Source of the DNA: Alteromonas sp. KUL106
GTDB lineage: Bacteria; Pseudomonadota; Gammaproteobacteria; Enterobacterales; Alteromonadaceae
DNA: 64,000 nt
Assembly (NCBI RefSeq): GCF_009811415.1
Contig: NZ_BLIG01000008.1
Span: 112,196 to 176,195 of the forward strand
Direction of reading: 5' to 3'
The translations under genes were made by a program, and so were the position numbers. Shown here piece after piece: positions 35,773 through 45,552 of this stretch; position 1 is the stretch's first letter; the number at the start of each line of letters is the position of its first letter. The notes below the pieces were generated by a model. That model made no database searches. It had not been told where the DNA came from and saw only the letters and a list, made by a program, of their open reading frames with translations.

Positions 35773-37392
35773 TTACACCCTAAACTGCTTAGCAATAGAC
35801 TCAAGGTGTTGTGCAAGGTCTGCAAGTTCGTTACACATCGAGCCGAGCTCACCCGAGCGGCTAGCCGTTTGCTCGGTACGCTGATGAATTTCATCAACGT
35901 GGCGAACAATGTCTACCGCCACCGTGCGCTGATCTTCCGTATTATGTGCTATTTGCTCGTTCATCTTGTTGATGCGGCCAATTGTGCTTGTTATTGTTTC
36001 CAAGCTGCTGCCTGCTTTGTTAGCGGTCTCTACACTACTCGACGCTTGCTCGGTACCACGCGCCATTACTTCTACCGCAGAATGGGCCGCGCTTTGTAAT
36101 TGCTCTATGGTGCTTTGAATCTCTTCTGTAGATTGTTGAGTGCGCGATGCTAACGTCCGCACTTCATCAGCAACCACGGCAAAGCCTCTTCCCTGCTCAC
36201 CTGCTCTCGCGGCTTCAATAGCAGCGTTCAAGGCAAGTAAGTTAGTTTGCTCAGCAATACCTTTAATAACATCAAGTACAGAACCCACCTTGTTTGAATC
36301 AGACTCAAGTCGGGCAATCACATCAGCGGTTTCACGCACGTTATCGGCTAGCTGCTGAATGCTAGTCACTGTCTGCTGTACGATTTGACGCCCCTCGCTT
36401 GCCGCGTTGGTTGCCTCATTTGCGTCATTTGCTGCCTGTGCGGCACTGTGCGCAACGCCATCTACCGACCCGCTCATCGTGTCCACTGCCCGTTTGGCAT
36501 TCGTGGCCGAGCGCTGTTGAACATCGATGGTACGCTGGGTTTCTTCGGTAACACCACGTAGATTTTGTGCGAGATTAGATAGCGGTAAACTTGCTTCAAC
36601 AACATCACGAACCACACCCTGAAGCTTGTCCATGAATTGATTAAACCAATAAACTAAATCACCAATTTCGTCTTCGCTTTTGGTTTCAATACGAACCGTA
36701 AGATCGCCATTTTCTTGAGCTATATCTTTTAGCGAGCGAACAACATCATCAATACTCTGCTTTATACCTCGAACAATCGGCACCGCTGTTCCAAACAGTA
36801 ATATCGTTACAACAATAGCTAAAATAACACCTGTGCTGATTAATGATGTATTGGCACTGTCTGTATTTTTAAAAGCCTCTTCAAACGCTGCCTGCTGTGC
36901 ATCTCTAAATCGAGACATAGATGCAATCACACCGTCATAAGATTTGTTCATCTTTGACGAAAGCTCACCGAGGCGACTGAAGTCAGCTGTACCATTTACC
37001 ATGGATTTAGACACATCAAAAGCCACACTAAAGTAATCATCAAACCCAGATGAAATTTGAGAAATATCGCTGCGGAAATCAGGGCTAATAGACGCTATCT
37101 GTTTGAGTCCATTTTTAGCCTCGTCGGCGAGGTCTTGCGCCATAACAAGAGTGTCTTGGTCGCCTGTAGTAACAGCACTTGAGAGAGTGTCACGTACTTT
37201 TTGCATGTCGACCAAGGTGGATGCAGATAGTTGCAAGGCAGGAAATTGAACTTTCTGAACTTTTTCCAGCGTGGCGCCATTATTGAGCGCTGTATAAACA
37301 GTGATAAGCAAGTAAATGATAAAACTTAGCGCCGCGATTCCTGGAATAAGGAAAATCTTAGTCGCAATGGGCATTTTTTTTAGAAAGTTCAT
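35773..37392 (-). CDS. Methyl-accepting chemotaxis protein
   Basis: I chose the ATG at 37392 ([18 protein letters not shown]), giving 539 residues. Helix 1 (~12-32) and helix 2 (~187-208) flank a helical periplasmic sensor domain of ~150 residues. A HAMP domain follows, then the signalling hairpin with the invariant tip [38 protein letters not shown] (residues split across the tip). No C-terminal CheR-tether pentapeptide is seen. The ligand is unknown. It lies 145 nt downstream of the porin gene on the same strand, after a hairpin. The mini phosphate-binding-like gene precedes the porin, so a shared solute is possible. Confidence 0.92.
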   Translation of the reverse strand: MNFLKKMPIATKIFLIPGIAALSFIIYLLITVYTALNNGATLEKVQKVQFPALQLSASTLVDMQKVRDTLSSAVTTGDQDTLVMAQDLADEAKNGLKQIASISPDFRSDISQISSGFDDYFSVAFDVSKSMVNGTADFSRLGELSSKMNKSYDGVIASMSRFRDAQQAAFEEAFKNTDSANTSLISTGVILAIVVTILLFGTAVPIVRGIKQSIDDVVRSLKDIAQENGDLTVRIETKSEDEIGDLVYWFNQFMDKLQGVVRDVVEASLPLSNLAQNLRGVTEETQRTIDVQQRSATNAKRAVDTMSGSVDGVAHSAAQAANDANEATNAASEGRQIVQQTVTSIQQLADNVRETADVIARLESDSNKVGSVLDVIKGIAEQTNLLALNAAIEAARAGEQGRGFAVVADEVRTLASRTQQSTEEIQSTIEQLQSAAHSAVEVMARGTEQASSSVETANKAGSSLETITSTIGRINKMNEQIAHNTEDQRTVAVDIVRHVDEIHQRTEQTASRSGELGSMCNELADLAQHLESIAKQFRV

Positions 37393-37428
37393 TCGCTGTT
37401 CCACTGTTTTTTATAATTTGCTCAACAA

Positions 37429-37450
37429 TTTTTCAGGTTTACCTGAAAAA
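37429..37450. promoter_or_regulatory. 22-bp palindrome upstream of the chemoreceptor gene
   Basis: TTTTTCAGGT-TT-ACCTGAAAAA is a perfect inverted repeat of 10-bp arms, 37 nt before the start codon of the chemoreceptor. It could be an operator or, read as RNA, a small hairpin. No regulator is encoded beside it. Confidence 0.45.
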
Positions 37451-37501
37451 ACACCTCGTTCTAATTTATCTACATAATAGCGAAAATCTTTAATTTTAAT
37501 T

Positions 37502-37529
37502 ATGGCCTCACACCCTTGCGTGAGGCCAT
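37502..37529 (-). terminator. Hairpin after the porin gene
   Basis: A 10-bp perfect stem ATGGCCTCAC/GTGAGGCCAT, 9 nt from the porin stop. The downstream minus-strand sequence is A/T-rich but not a clean T-run, so it may be a partial terminator between porin and chemoreceptor. Confidence 0.6.
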
Positions 37530-37537
37530 GCAGAGTA

Positions 37538-38719
37538 CTAGAACGTGTAGTTTACACCGACTTTAAGAAGTGTAGCATCGTTCAGATCATTTAGGTCGTC
37601 CGAATACCAGGTAACATCGGTTTTCAATGCAAAACCTGGCTCAACATCGTAACGCAGGCCTACGGTAACTGCCGATACATCAAGTTTCTGCTGAGCAGCA
37701 ATACCTGCTGCCCCCTGATAAATCGCAGACCAAGTCGCATCAGTTACCGCATCTCCTGAAGAAATTGAAGAAGGTAATGCTGCTATTAGCCCCAACTGAT
37801 CACCATTATCTGCTTCTTCAACTTCGTAAGTAATGTGTGGAGTAAACTTACCAAAGCGCATTCCCGCTGTTACATACCACGCTTTGTTATCGGCAATAAC
37901 AGAGCCATCTACTTCGGTTTGCGTAAATTCTGCGCCTACAAACCAGTCGTATTTATCAATATCAACGGCAACTTCAAAGAACGTCCCCGTATCATCGTTA
38001 ACGCTTAGACCTTCAGCGGCATCAGAGGCAGATGGAACGAATGCGCCGAACTGACCCAGACCGCCAATAAAATTATCGAAGTCAGCGTTTGCAGCACTCG
38101 TTTTACCACGTGCTAACAACGTACGCGCACTAAACCAATCGCGCGTTGCTTCGAATGAAACAGCAACAACACCCTGTAGCTCTAGCGCCGCAGGTGTGCC
38201 CGAAATAGTTGTGTCGGCTTCAACACGTCCGACGGTAAATTGTGCACCGTATTCCCAGTCGCCCGAGTAGTTCATGTAGTCGACACGAATACCATCGATA
38301 TTATTAAAATCAATACCGTAAACAGCATCAGGTGGTGTTAACCAGTGGTAAGAATAACCGATATCAAGTGACGCTGAATATTTGAAGAGCGGCATACGCA
38401 AGCGACCAGCACTGATATTGACATTGTTGTTCAATACATAAGTCATGTACGCCCATTCGAAGTCTGCATCGTAATCATCTCGACCACGACCAACTAACTG
38501 TGCCGTTGCAGATAATTTATCGCTAACTTCTCCGCGGACTTGAAGACCGAATACACTGGCTGGGTCAAAGCTGAAGTCGCTGTCGTAATCGTACACTGAC
38601 TCATCGTCATCAAGCGTCATACCAGCAATCAAGTTTGCGAAGCCATTGATTTGAATGTCAGCCATAGCTGGCGCAGCTAATAGACCAGCCACAGATAATA
38701 AAGCAAGTTTGGTTTTCAT
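37538..38719 (-). CDS. Outer-membrane porin
   Basis: This 393-residue protein has a signal peptide (…LLAAPAMA) and then beta-strand alternation ending in Phe (LKVGVNYTF), typical of a trimeric porin of the Alteromonas/Shewanella kind. ADIQINGFANLIAGM at the mature N-terminus and ISAGRLRMPLFKYSASLDIGY are recognisable porin strands. A good SD (AAGGA) precedes the ATG. It lies 33 nt after a small phosphate-binding-like gene, so the two are co-transcribed. Solute specificity cannot be read; the neighbour hints at an anion. Confidence 0.82.
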   Translation of the reverse strand: MKTKLALLSVAGLLAAPAMADIQINGFANLIAGMTLDDDESVYDYDSDFSFDPASVFGLQVRGEVSDKLSATAQLVGRGRDDYDADFEWAYMTYVLNNNVNISAGRLRMPLFKYSASLDIGYSYHWLTPPDAVYGIDFNNIDGIRVDYMNYSGDWEYGAQFTVGRVEADTTISGTPAALELQGVVAVSFEATRDWFSARTLLARGKTSAANADFDNFIGGLGQFGAFVPSASDAAEGLSVNDDTGTFFEVAVDIDKYDWFVGAEFTQTEVDGSVIADNKAWYVTAGMRFGKFTPHITYEVEEADNGDQLGLIAALPSSISSGDAVTDATWSAIYQGAAGIAAQQKLDVSAVTVGLRYDVEPGFALKTDVTWYSDDLNDLNDATLLKVGVNYTF

Positions 38720-38752
38720 GCGTGTTCCTTAATTCTTTACGTAAACGGTAGG

Positions 38753-39157
38753 TTAGAAGGTTGCAACAACGCGCACGCTGTCGTTCACTGCGCTGGCATC
38801 GACATAGCCGATTGCGCTAGCGTTACCCGCTACCGCAGAGACAACCTCTGCGTCGCTACCTAATGCTTTTGGTGGTTGACCTTTACCTGTAAACACAAGC
38901 TTTGACCAAAACGCAGTAAGCTGAGCTGCAGTTTTATTCAACACTTTGCCATTAAATTCGTCAGTCGCTGCTTGTCCTTCGGCAAGCGCGATGGGCTCTG
39001 CTTGTGCACCGCCAGGAAAAGCTTTCGCTTTGTTTAAGAAAATTCGGCTTATACTGTCTTTGTCAAGTGAGTCACCATTGCTGGGATGTACAATAACCGC
39101 TACGTCGGCAACTGCAACGTTACAGCAAAGTCCTGCTGCTATTATCCATTTCTTCAT
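38753..39157 (-). CDS. Mini PstS-like periplasmic binding protein
   Basis: This 134-residue protein has a signal peptide (MKKWIIAAGLCCNVAVA) and a single PBP-like half-domain. ISRIFLNKAKAFPGG, FWSKLVFTGKGQPPKALGSDAEVVSAVAGNASAIGYVD is the standard C-terminal signature of phosphate-binding-protein relatives, read in parts. It is less than half the length of PstS (~340 aa), so it cannot form the usual two-lobe cleft on its own. A strong SD (AGAGGA) supports the start. It is first in the operon with the porin and upstream of a chemoreceptor. A sensing or ligand-delivery role is more plausible than transport, since no ABC genes are present. Confidence 0.8.
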   Translation of the reverse strand: MKKWIIAAGLCCNVAVADVAVIVHPSNGDSLDKDSISRIFLNKAKAFPGGAQAEPIALAEGQAATDEFNGKVLNKTAAQLTAFWSKLVFTGKGQPPKALGSDAEVVSAVAGNASAIGYVDASAVNDSVRVVATF

Positions 39158-39648
39158 GATGTGTCCTCTTAAGGGTGTTGAGTTATATGCTCACCGTCTC
39201 TTACTCTCTTGAACTGCGATGGTTCGAGTATTGTTTATGCGGCTGGGCAGTGATGAGTCTTTTTACTCATACAAATACAACGTGGTAAGTATTAGTCACA
39301 AACGCCGTAATCGCCAATTTGAGCATTAAAAATTTAATGCCTATAAATGAGTCACTTATATAAGCATCTAAAATTGCGGCGAAGTGTAGTGGAAGAAAAA
39401 AGTTAAGCAACTATACCTACGTCTAATTAACATAATTGATACTAATCACCATAAATAAGACGTGATTATAACGGCATTCTTTTGGCATTAATCATTTAAT
39501 TTTCAAAACCTTACAAAAGCAACAAGCCTTTAACAAAGTAATGAAAAGCCATGTTATCGTATAGAATGAGATACCTTTAAAAGCATGCCGTGCTAAGGAA
39601 TAAGCAGGATCCAAGATGAAAAATGCAGGGCAAACGCCCTGCACATGA
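39158..39648. other. 491-bp intergenic region upstream of the mini PstS-like gene
   Basis: It contains the terminator of the RND operon (39624-39643) at one end and an inverted repeat ATGAGT/ACTCAT with a 6-nt loop at ~39252-39269, about 95 nt upstream of the mini PstS-like gene. I looked for a Pho box here and found none that fits the 7-4-7 pattern. No gene is evident. Confidence 0.45.
39624..39643 (-). terminator. Intrinsic terminator after the RND efflux operon
   Basis: The stem TGCAGGGC/GCCCTGCA with a 4-nt loop is followed on the minus strand by TTTTTC, 5 nt after the permease stop codon. Confidence 0.85.
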
Positions 39649-42600
39649 TTATGACTCGCCTTTTTTATAAGGAATTTCTTTTTCTAGCCGCGCAATTTCT
39701 TTAGTCCGTTTGAGAGGCGAACCCGTGTTACGAGCAAGCCAGCTATATGCAGTTGGCACAACATAAAGTGTCATAAAGGCTGAAACCAGGACACCTGAGA
39801 AGATGACCATTCCAATCACCATCCGACTTTCAGCGCCGGGGCCTGAAGCAAGCACTAAAGGAAGGGAGCTAAATACGGTGGTAAACCCCGTCATGACGAT
39901 AGGCCGTAAACGCTGAGCCGCGGCTCGTTTTAATGCGTACTCAAATTCCATGCCCGCATCTCGCAGCTGATTAGCAAATTCAACAATGAGTATGCCATTT
40001 TTGGCCGCGAGCCCAATGAGCATAACAAGACCAATTTGACTGTAAATATTGATTGTCATTGAGCTGAAAAACAGCCCGATATAAGCGCCTACCAGCGCTA
40101 AGGGCACAGTGAGCATGATAACAAGTGGATGTACCCAGCTTTCAAACTGTGCCGCTAAAATAAGATAAGTGACGGCAAGAGCAAGCATGAATACATAAAC
40201 AAAGGAGTTTCCAGCTTCTTGATAAAGCTGCGACTCGCCTTTGTAATCAATCGAGACGTTATCAGGAAGTTCCGTTTCTACAATATTTTCCAAGTAGGCT
40301 AGCGCTTCACCCAACGTATAGTCATCCGCTAAGTTGGCAGAAATCGTTACCGCTCGCATTCTATTATAGCGGTTCAGTTGCGCTGACGTTGCCTGCTCTT
40401 CAAACGTAAGAAGATTGTCCATTGGAATAAGTTCACCGGTTCTCGCAGAACGTACATAGAGGTTTTCGATGCTATTGGGACTTCTGAAGTCCTCTTCTAT
40501 GCCTTCCAAAATGACATCATACTCCTCGCCTCTATCGAGGAACGTAGAGACACGGCGCTGACCCAACATCACTTCTAATGTGCCCCCTATGTCGCTAATA
40601 GAGACGCCAAGATCCGCTGCTCTGTCACGATTAATATTGACTAAAAGTTGAGGAGAGGTCTCTTTGTAGTCAGAATCAATACGAATGAGACCTGGGTTTT
40701 TGGCGGCTTTTTCAAGCACAATATCTCGCCATTCAACTAGGTTTTCATAGGTATCCCCCTGCAATACAAACTGCACAGGGCGACCCAATCCGCCCCCGGA
40801 TATTCCGCTGCGCATAATGGAGAAGGCACGCACATCAGGAACAGAATTAAGTTTTGCGCTAATTTCATCCATAAGGGAAAACGTACTAAAGTCGCGCTCG
40901 TCCCAATCAGCAGAACCGACGATTGCGATGCCCGCATTACCACCAAATCCAGGGGTACGTAATAGCAAACGATTTATTTTCCCGTTTTCACGATAGGGCA
41001 TTAAGATGCTTTCAATTTTCGCAAGGTTTCTCGCATTACTTTCAAAGCTCGCCCCTTCCTGCGCGTTCATCAAAATAAAGAAATTGCCTCTATCCTCTTT
41101 AGGGACAAACTCGCTGGGCACTTTCTCAGACAACTGAACAAGCGCGACTACCGCAATAACAAGCATTAGTACCATTGGAATGGGTTGGTGAAGGGTTTTT
41201 CCCAGCGTATTAAAATAGCCATTTTCAAGTTGTGAAAATCGCTTATCCATCCAGCTTCCAAACCCAGATGAGCGTGTGCGCTTTTTGAGAATTTTAGACG
41301 CCATCATTGGCGAGAGGGTAAGTGCTGTAAAACTTGAAAACGCAACGGCGGCGGCAATAGCCAATGCAAACTCTGTGAACAGCCTTCCAATATTACCCTC
41401 AAGAAATACCAAAGGTACGAACACCGAAATAAGAACAAGCGTTGTAGCAATAACAGCAAAACCGACTTCTTTTGCACCGCGATAAGCCGCCAATATCGGA
41501 GGCTCGCCCATTTCAATGCGACGGTAGATGTTTTCAAGTACCACAATGGCGTCGTCAACCACTAAACCAATAGCGAGTACCATCGCAAGCAGAGTCAGTA
41601 AGTTGATGGAGAAACCCAGCGCATACATCACAATGAACGCACCAATAATTGAAACAGGCACAGTCACGGCAGGAATCAAGGTAGCGCGAATATTTCCCAG
41701 AAACAGGTAGATAACAATGACAACCATTAACATGGCAATGCCCAGTGTTTCGTACACCTCATCGATAGACGCTTCGATAAATACCGATGAGTCGTAACTT
41801 GGAACAATGAAAATGTTGTCGGGAAGCGTGGCTTCTATTTTTTCTATTTGTGCTTTTGCTGCCCTCGCTACGTCAAGAGTATTGGCTTTGGACTGTTTTA
41901 TAATACCCAGTCCAATCATATTGACGCCGTCGCCACGAAACTCGGTCTCGTCATCCTCTGCGGTCAATTCTACGTGAGCGATTTCCCCTAAGCGAACAAG
42001 GTAACCATTATCCCCTACAGCCACAGTAAGCGCAGCAAAATCGTCAGGCGAAAGAAAAGTTCTAGCCACTCGAACTTCAAAGTCCCTGTCGCTACTTTCC
42101 ACTTCACCGGCGGGTAATTCGACGTTTTCTGAACGAATGACTTGCTCAACATCGCTCACCGTAATGCCTCTTGCTGCCATGGCATTGCGGTCTAAAAACA
42201 CTTTCATGGCATAGCGTTTACCACCGCCTAACTGTACACGCGCTACGCCATCTACAATTGATAACCTGTCGACCAACACACGCTCGGCGTAATCCGTTAG
42301 CTCCATTGTATTGAGATTCGTGCTTCGCAAGTTGTACCAAACGACCGCACTTTCATCTGAGTTTGCCTTTGATACTTCAGGTGGATCGGCCTGATCAGGC
42401 AGATTATTTAACGCGCGGCTTACACGTTCGCGCACATCATTTGCTGCAGCGTCTATATCCCGAGATAATTTAAATTCAATCGTAATGTCAGAGCGACCGT
42501 TTCGAGAGGTAGAGGTAACATTTTTAATACCTTCAATGCCTGAGATCCTATCCTCTAAAAGCTGGGTGATGCGAGTTTCAACAATATTTGCTGATGCACC

Positions 42601-42756
42601 TGTGTAGGTTGTGCTCACGGACACTATTGGTGGATCAATATCTGGGTATTCGCGCAAGCTCAGCATCGTAAATGCAACAATACCAAAGATAATCAACAGA
42701 AGATTAATTACGGTAGCAAAAACCGGGCGCTTAACGGAAACGTCTGATAGTAACAT
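39649..42756 (-). CDS. RND-family efflux permease (AcrB/MexB-like)
   Basis: I chose the ATG at 42756 (MLLSDVSVKRPVFATVINLLL) with GGGAG 9 nt upstream. This gives 1035 residues, the HAE1/AcrB length. Family features include the first helix after SVKRPVFA, the periplasmic porter loops, and the helix-4 proton-relay pair in LTLLAMVLAIGLVVDDAIVVLENIYRR. The second half repeats the topology (IGLVMLIGLAAKNGILIVEFANQLRD). It pumps hydrophobic or amphipathic compounds out using the proton gradient. It lies 13 nt after the adaptor gene. No TolC-type gene is adjacent, so an outer-membrane channel encoded elsewhere is probably used. Confidence 0.95.
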   Translation of the reverse strand: MLLSDVSVKRPVFATVINLLLIIFGIVAFTMLSLREYPDIDPPIVSVSTTYTGASANIVETRITQLLEDRISGIEGIKNVTSTSRNGRSDITIEFKLSRDIDAAANDVRERVSRALNNLPDQADPPEVSKANSDESAVVWYNLRSTNLNTMELTDYAERVLVDRLSIVDGVARVQLGGGKRYAMKVFLDRNAMAARGITVSDVEQVIRSENVELPAGEVESSDRDFEVRVARTFLSPDDFAALTVAVGDNGYLVRLGEIAHVELTAEDDETEFRGDGVNMIGLGIIKQSKANTLDVARAAKAQIEKIEATLPDNIFIVPSYDSSVFIEASIDEVYETLGIAMLMVVIVIYLFLGNIRATLIPAVTVPVSIIGAFIVMYALGFSINLLTLLAMVLAIGLVVDDAIVVLENIYRRIEMGEPPILAAYRGAKEVGFAVIATTLVLISVFVPLVFLEGNIGRLFTEFALAIAAAVAFSSFTALTLSPMMASKILKKRTRSSGFGSWMDKRFSQLENGYFNTLGKTLHQPIPMVLMLVIAVVALVQLSEKVPSEFVPKEDRGNFFILMNAQEGASFESNARNLAKIESILMPYRENGKINRLLLRTPGFGGNAGIAIVGSADWDERDFSTFSLMDEISAKLNSVPDVRAFSIMRSGISGGGLGRPVQFVLQGDTYENLVEWRDIVLEKAAKNPGLIRIDSDYKETSPQLLVNINRDRAADLGVSISDIGGTLEVMLGQRRVSTFLDRGEEYDVILEGIEEDFRSPNSIENLYVRSARTGELIPMDNLLTFEEQATSAQLNRYNRMRAVTISANLADDYTLGEALAYLENIVETELPDNVSIDYKGESQLYQEAGNSFVYVFMLALAVTYLILAAQFESWVHPLVIMLTVPLALVGAYIGLFFSSMTINIYSQIGLVMLIGLAAKNGILIVEFANQLRDAGMEFEYALKRAAAQRLRPIVMTGFTTVFSSLPLVLASGPGAESRMVIGMVIFSGVLVSAFMTLYVVPTAYSWLARNTGSPLKRTKEIARLEKEIPYKKGES

Positions 42757-42769
42757 GGCACTAAGCTCC

Positions 42770-43819
42770 CTAGCGGTTAAGTACGTTGACCGGAGATTGG
42801 TCTCGCACGCGAAGTGTTCCCTCGGTGATGACTTCATCCCCTTCGCTTAAACCACTGACTATTTGAACCAAACCAGGACGGCGCTCACCGATTTCAACTT
42901 CCGTTTGATGGGCTACATTGTCTTTAATAACGTAAACGAACTGTTTGTCTTGTACCGGTACCAATGCTTTTTCGGGTAGCACTAGCGTATTTAAGACCCG
43001 TTTTTCAACCACGACGGTCAGCAACATCCCCGGCCGTAAGCGCTTGTCTTTATTGTCTAATGTCGCTCTTACTCGGATAGAGCGGCTAATTGGGTCAAGA
43101 CGAGTATCGATATTTGTAATTGTTCCGTTGAACGTTTTATCTGGGTAGGCCACTGAAGACGCGGTAAGTGTCTGCCCTTTCGCAACGCTCGCCAGGTGAT
43201 TCTCAGCGATATTAAAGTCAACCTTGATGACGCTGATATCATCCAGTGATGTAATGGTATCGCCAGGCTGAACCAGTGAGCCTATGCTGATTTCTCGATT
43301 ACCTAAAAGCCCACTGAAAGGCGCACGAATTTGCATGTCATCAAGCTGGGCTAACGCAATGTCTAACTGCGCCTCAAGGGCTTTTACACGCGCCTGTTGC
43401 TCATCGAGAAGCTGTTCGGAAGTGGCGTTTGACTGGCGTAAGTCGGCAATCCGTGTAAATTGGCGCTTGGCCTCGTCTATATTTGCCCGTAATTCTTCGA
43501 CTCGCGCGCGCTCTTCTGTGTCATTGAGCTGTATAAGCACCTCGCCTTTTTTCACCTCATCGCCATCTTCAAAATTGATAACTTTTACCGTGTCGGTAAC
43601 TTGAGCAGTGATATTGACTGATTCGTTGGCAATCGCAGTCCCAAGAGACTCTATCGTGATAGGAAACGCTTGCGAGGAAATAAGCGCGCTATTAACCGGC
43701 GTTGCTCGCGGACCGCTCTGATTAACGCTTTGTTCTTCTGAAATATTTAAGTACACCACAACACCAGCGAACAACACCACACCGATAAGTAGTGGCGATA
43801 AAGAAAATCGTGAAGACAT
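42770..43819 (-). CDS. RND efflux periplasmic adaptor subunit (HlyD/AcrA-type)
   Basis: I chose the ATG at 43819 (MSSRFSLSPLLIGVVLF) with AGGAAAGG just upstream; the longer frame has no such site. This gives 349 residues. An N-terminal membrane anchor (~8-27) lacks a lipobox. A lipoyl/barrel-sandwich domain (VKVINFEDGDEVKKGEVLIQLND and RAPFSGLLGNREISIGSLVQPGD) is split by a coiled-coil hairpin (~90-150). A beta-barrel and membrane-proximal domain end the protein. It bridges the permease to an outer-membrane channel. No regulator is found beside the operon. Confidence 0.94.
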   Translation of the reverse strand: MSSRFSLSPLLIGVVLFAGVVVYLNISEEQSVNQSGPRATPVNSALISSQAFPITIESLGTAIANESVNITAQVTDTVKVINFEDGDEVKKGEVLIQLNDTEERARVEELRANIDEAKRQFTRIADLRQSNATSEQLLDEQQARVKALEAQLDIALAQLDDMQIRAPFSGLLGNREISIGSLVQPGDTITSLDDISVIKVDFNIAENHLASVAKGQTLTASSVAYPDKTFNGTITNIDTRLDPISRSIRVRATLDNKDKRLRPGMLLTVVVEKRVLNTLVLPEKALVPVQDKQFVYVIKDNVAHQTEVEIGERRPGLVQIVSGLSEGDEVITEGTLRVRDQSPVNVLNR

Positions 43820-44052
43820 AACCTTTCCTATAGGTAAAAGCGTCCCATCGAACAGACTATTGATCATTAATTTCGGTCAATGGGTACTCAAGCACACAAA
43901 AATCGCTTACACGTGCAGTAAGCGCCGCTTTACGTTAATTCGTGTACCGCGTTATTGTTGTTTTATTTTATTTTTTGCGTAGAGTTTGTGGCTTTATTGA
44001 CGTTGATATTTCAACAACCTTTAACAAACATTACCGTATTCTACCCAAATCA

Positions 44053-44598
44053 ATGTGCAACTTTTTTCACTTATCAGCTTTATTCGCTGTTTTAACGCTT
44101 TTCTCCTGCTCTGGATCAGTACCTAGCGCACCGGTGTGTCGTGTTTCTGATGAACTTTCAGCCAAATTGGACGTTTTACTACAAAATAATCCATCCGTGT
44201 CCACCGCCGCTGCGTGTTTAATCAAAGTAAATGGGAAAGTGCTACTGATAAAACACCGCTTATCGAATAAGCTTGATTTTCCTGGTGGCGGGCAAGGAGA
44301 TAATGAAACGCTGGCCTGCACAGCGCACAGGGAAACCTGGGAAGAGACCGGTTTTAATGTAGAGGTATCGCAATACTTAACAACGACAAAAAGTGGCTTA
44401 GCCTTATTCGGCTGCGCGCTTGAAGCGGGCATAGATCAACTCCCTGACGCCTTTGATGCACCACCTTGGGCGAAGGTAGAAGTAAAAAGGCTCGTTAAGG
44501 TCGATCCTTTTTCTATTGATGAAAAATCAATGCGTTTTGCCGACGAGCTTATTCCGTTACGCGATGGCTATACCCAATTCGTTATAAACCCGAACTGA
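44053..44598 (+). CDS. Nudix hydrolase with N-terminal signal/lipoprotein-like segment
   Basis: I chose the ATG at 44053 (MCNFFHLSALFAVLTLFSCSGS), giving 181 residues. The first ~20 residues form a hydrophobic segment ending in Ser-Cys, resembling a lipoprotein signal although Phe at -2 is atypical. The Nudix box is complete: G-x5-E-x7-REUxEExGU spans GGGQGDNETLAC…HRETWEETGF. Nudix enzymes hydrolyse nucleoside diphosphates linked to another moiety and are usually cytoplasmic, so an exported form is unusual. Two further cysteines near the mature N-terminus could form a disulfide. It is divergent from the RND operon and 65 nt ahead of the aldolase gene. Confidence 0.8.
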   Translation: MCNFFHLSALFAVLTLFSCSGSVPSAPVCRVSDELSAKLDVLLQNNPSVSTAAACLIKVNGKVLLIKHRLSNKLDFPGGGQGDNETLACTAHRETWEETGFNVEVSQYLTTTKSGLALFGCALEAGIDQLPDAFDAPPWAKVEVKRLVKVDPFSIDEKSMRFADELIPLRDGYTQFVINPN

Positions 44599-44663
44599 CA
44601 AAGCATTGTTCATTATTGAAGGTATTGATAAATTGATGACACTTTTGACAAAGGAGAATTGGC

Positions 44664-45431
44664 TTGTTTTCACTGCCGACCTTGAGCCTTAAAGGCAAAG
44701 TATCTGACCAGGAGTGGAATACGCGTGTGGATTTGGCCGCTTGCTATCGCCTAGTGGCTGACATGCGATGGGGAGACCTCATATACACACATATTTCTGC
44801 AAAAGTCCCAGGAACAGACCATTATTTAGTGAATGCATTTGGCCTTGGGTTTGATGAAGTCACAGCCTCTAATTTGGTCAAAGTAGACCTTGAAGGAAAT
44901 ATTTTAGATGACACGCCGTACGGTATAAACCCGGCCGGTTTTACAATTCACAGCGCGATACATGAAGTGCGACACGATGCGCAGTGTGTGATCCACCTTC
45001 ATACGCTGGCTACAATTTCAGTAGCTTCTGTAAAAGGTGGACTCAAGCCATGGAGTCAGTATTCCATGTTCTCTTTACCTTCATTGTCTTATCACGACTA
45101 TGAAGGTTTAGCGGTTGATGAGAACGAGAAAAAACGGCTACAGGACGACCTTGGCGATACTAATCACATGCTTTTACCCAATCACGGGGGGCTAACGCTC
45201 GGTCCAACCGTTGGTGATGCCTTTATGCGCTTTTACGATTTACAGCGAGCCTGCGAAATTCAACTTGCCTTGATGCAGTCTAATGAGGAAGTCATAGAGA
45301 TACCTCAAACTATTATCGACGGTATTTATGCACAGGCAAAGATCGTACATAGCGGTGAAACCGGTGGACAAAAAGCGTGGCCTGCGATGTTAAGAAAAGC
45401 GTATAGGTTAGACCCAAGCTTCTGCGAATAA
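44664..45431 (+). CDS. Class II aldolase/adducin family protein
   Basis: This 255-residue protein has the class II aldolase fold. The zinc ligands are in CVIHLHTLATISV, with a further His in LLPNHGGLTLGPTVGDAF; LAACYRLVADMRWGDLIYTHISAKVPG is the standard N-terminal signature. Such proteins cleave or isomerise phosphorylated or free sugar derivatives (fuculose-phosphate aldolase type), but a sizeable branch has unassigned reactions. AAGGAGAA precedes the TTG start at 44664 (MFSLPTLS). The following dehydratase, amidohydrolase and SDR genes suggest a sugar-acid pathway. Confidence 0.87.
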   Translation: MFSLPTLSLKGKVSDQEWNTRVDLAACYRLVADMRWGDLIYTHISAKVPGTDHYLVNAFGLGFDEVTASNLVKVDLEGNILDDTPYGINPAGFTIHSAIHEVRHDAQCVIHLHTLATISVASVKGGLKPWSQYSMFSLPSLSYHDYEGLAVDENEKKRLQDDLGDTNHMLLPNHGGLTLGPTVGDAFMRFYDLQRACEIQLALMQSNEEVIEIPQTIIDGIYAQAKIVHSGETGGQKAWPAMLRKAYRLDPSFCE

Positions 45432-45552
45432 AATAAACCGATTCGCCTCTCAACGCGATAATGACCTTGTAGCGCGTTAGACTGGAGTGAGACAGTAGAA
45501 AAGCATCATCCGTCGTGCGCCCTCTAATTTTAAACAGGAATTGTTTAACACT

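Noticed and set aside
39158..39400. Possible Pho box before the mini PstS-like gene
   Set aside because: GTCACAAACG-type fragments are present but no 7-4-7 direct-repeat pair with a -10 at the expected distance could be found.
42757..42837. N-terminal extension of the RND permease
   Set aside because: It overlaps the adaptor 3' end; RND permeases begin with the segment found at 42756, which has a good ribosome-binding site.
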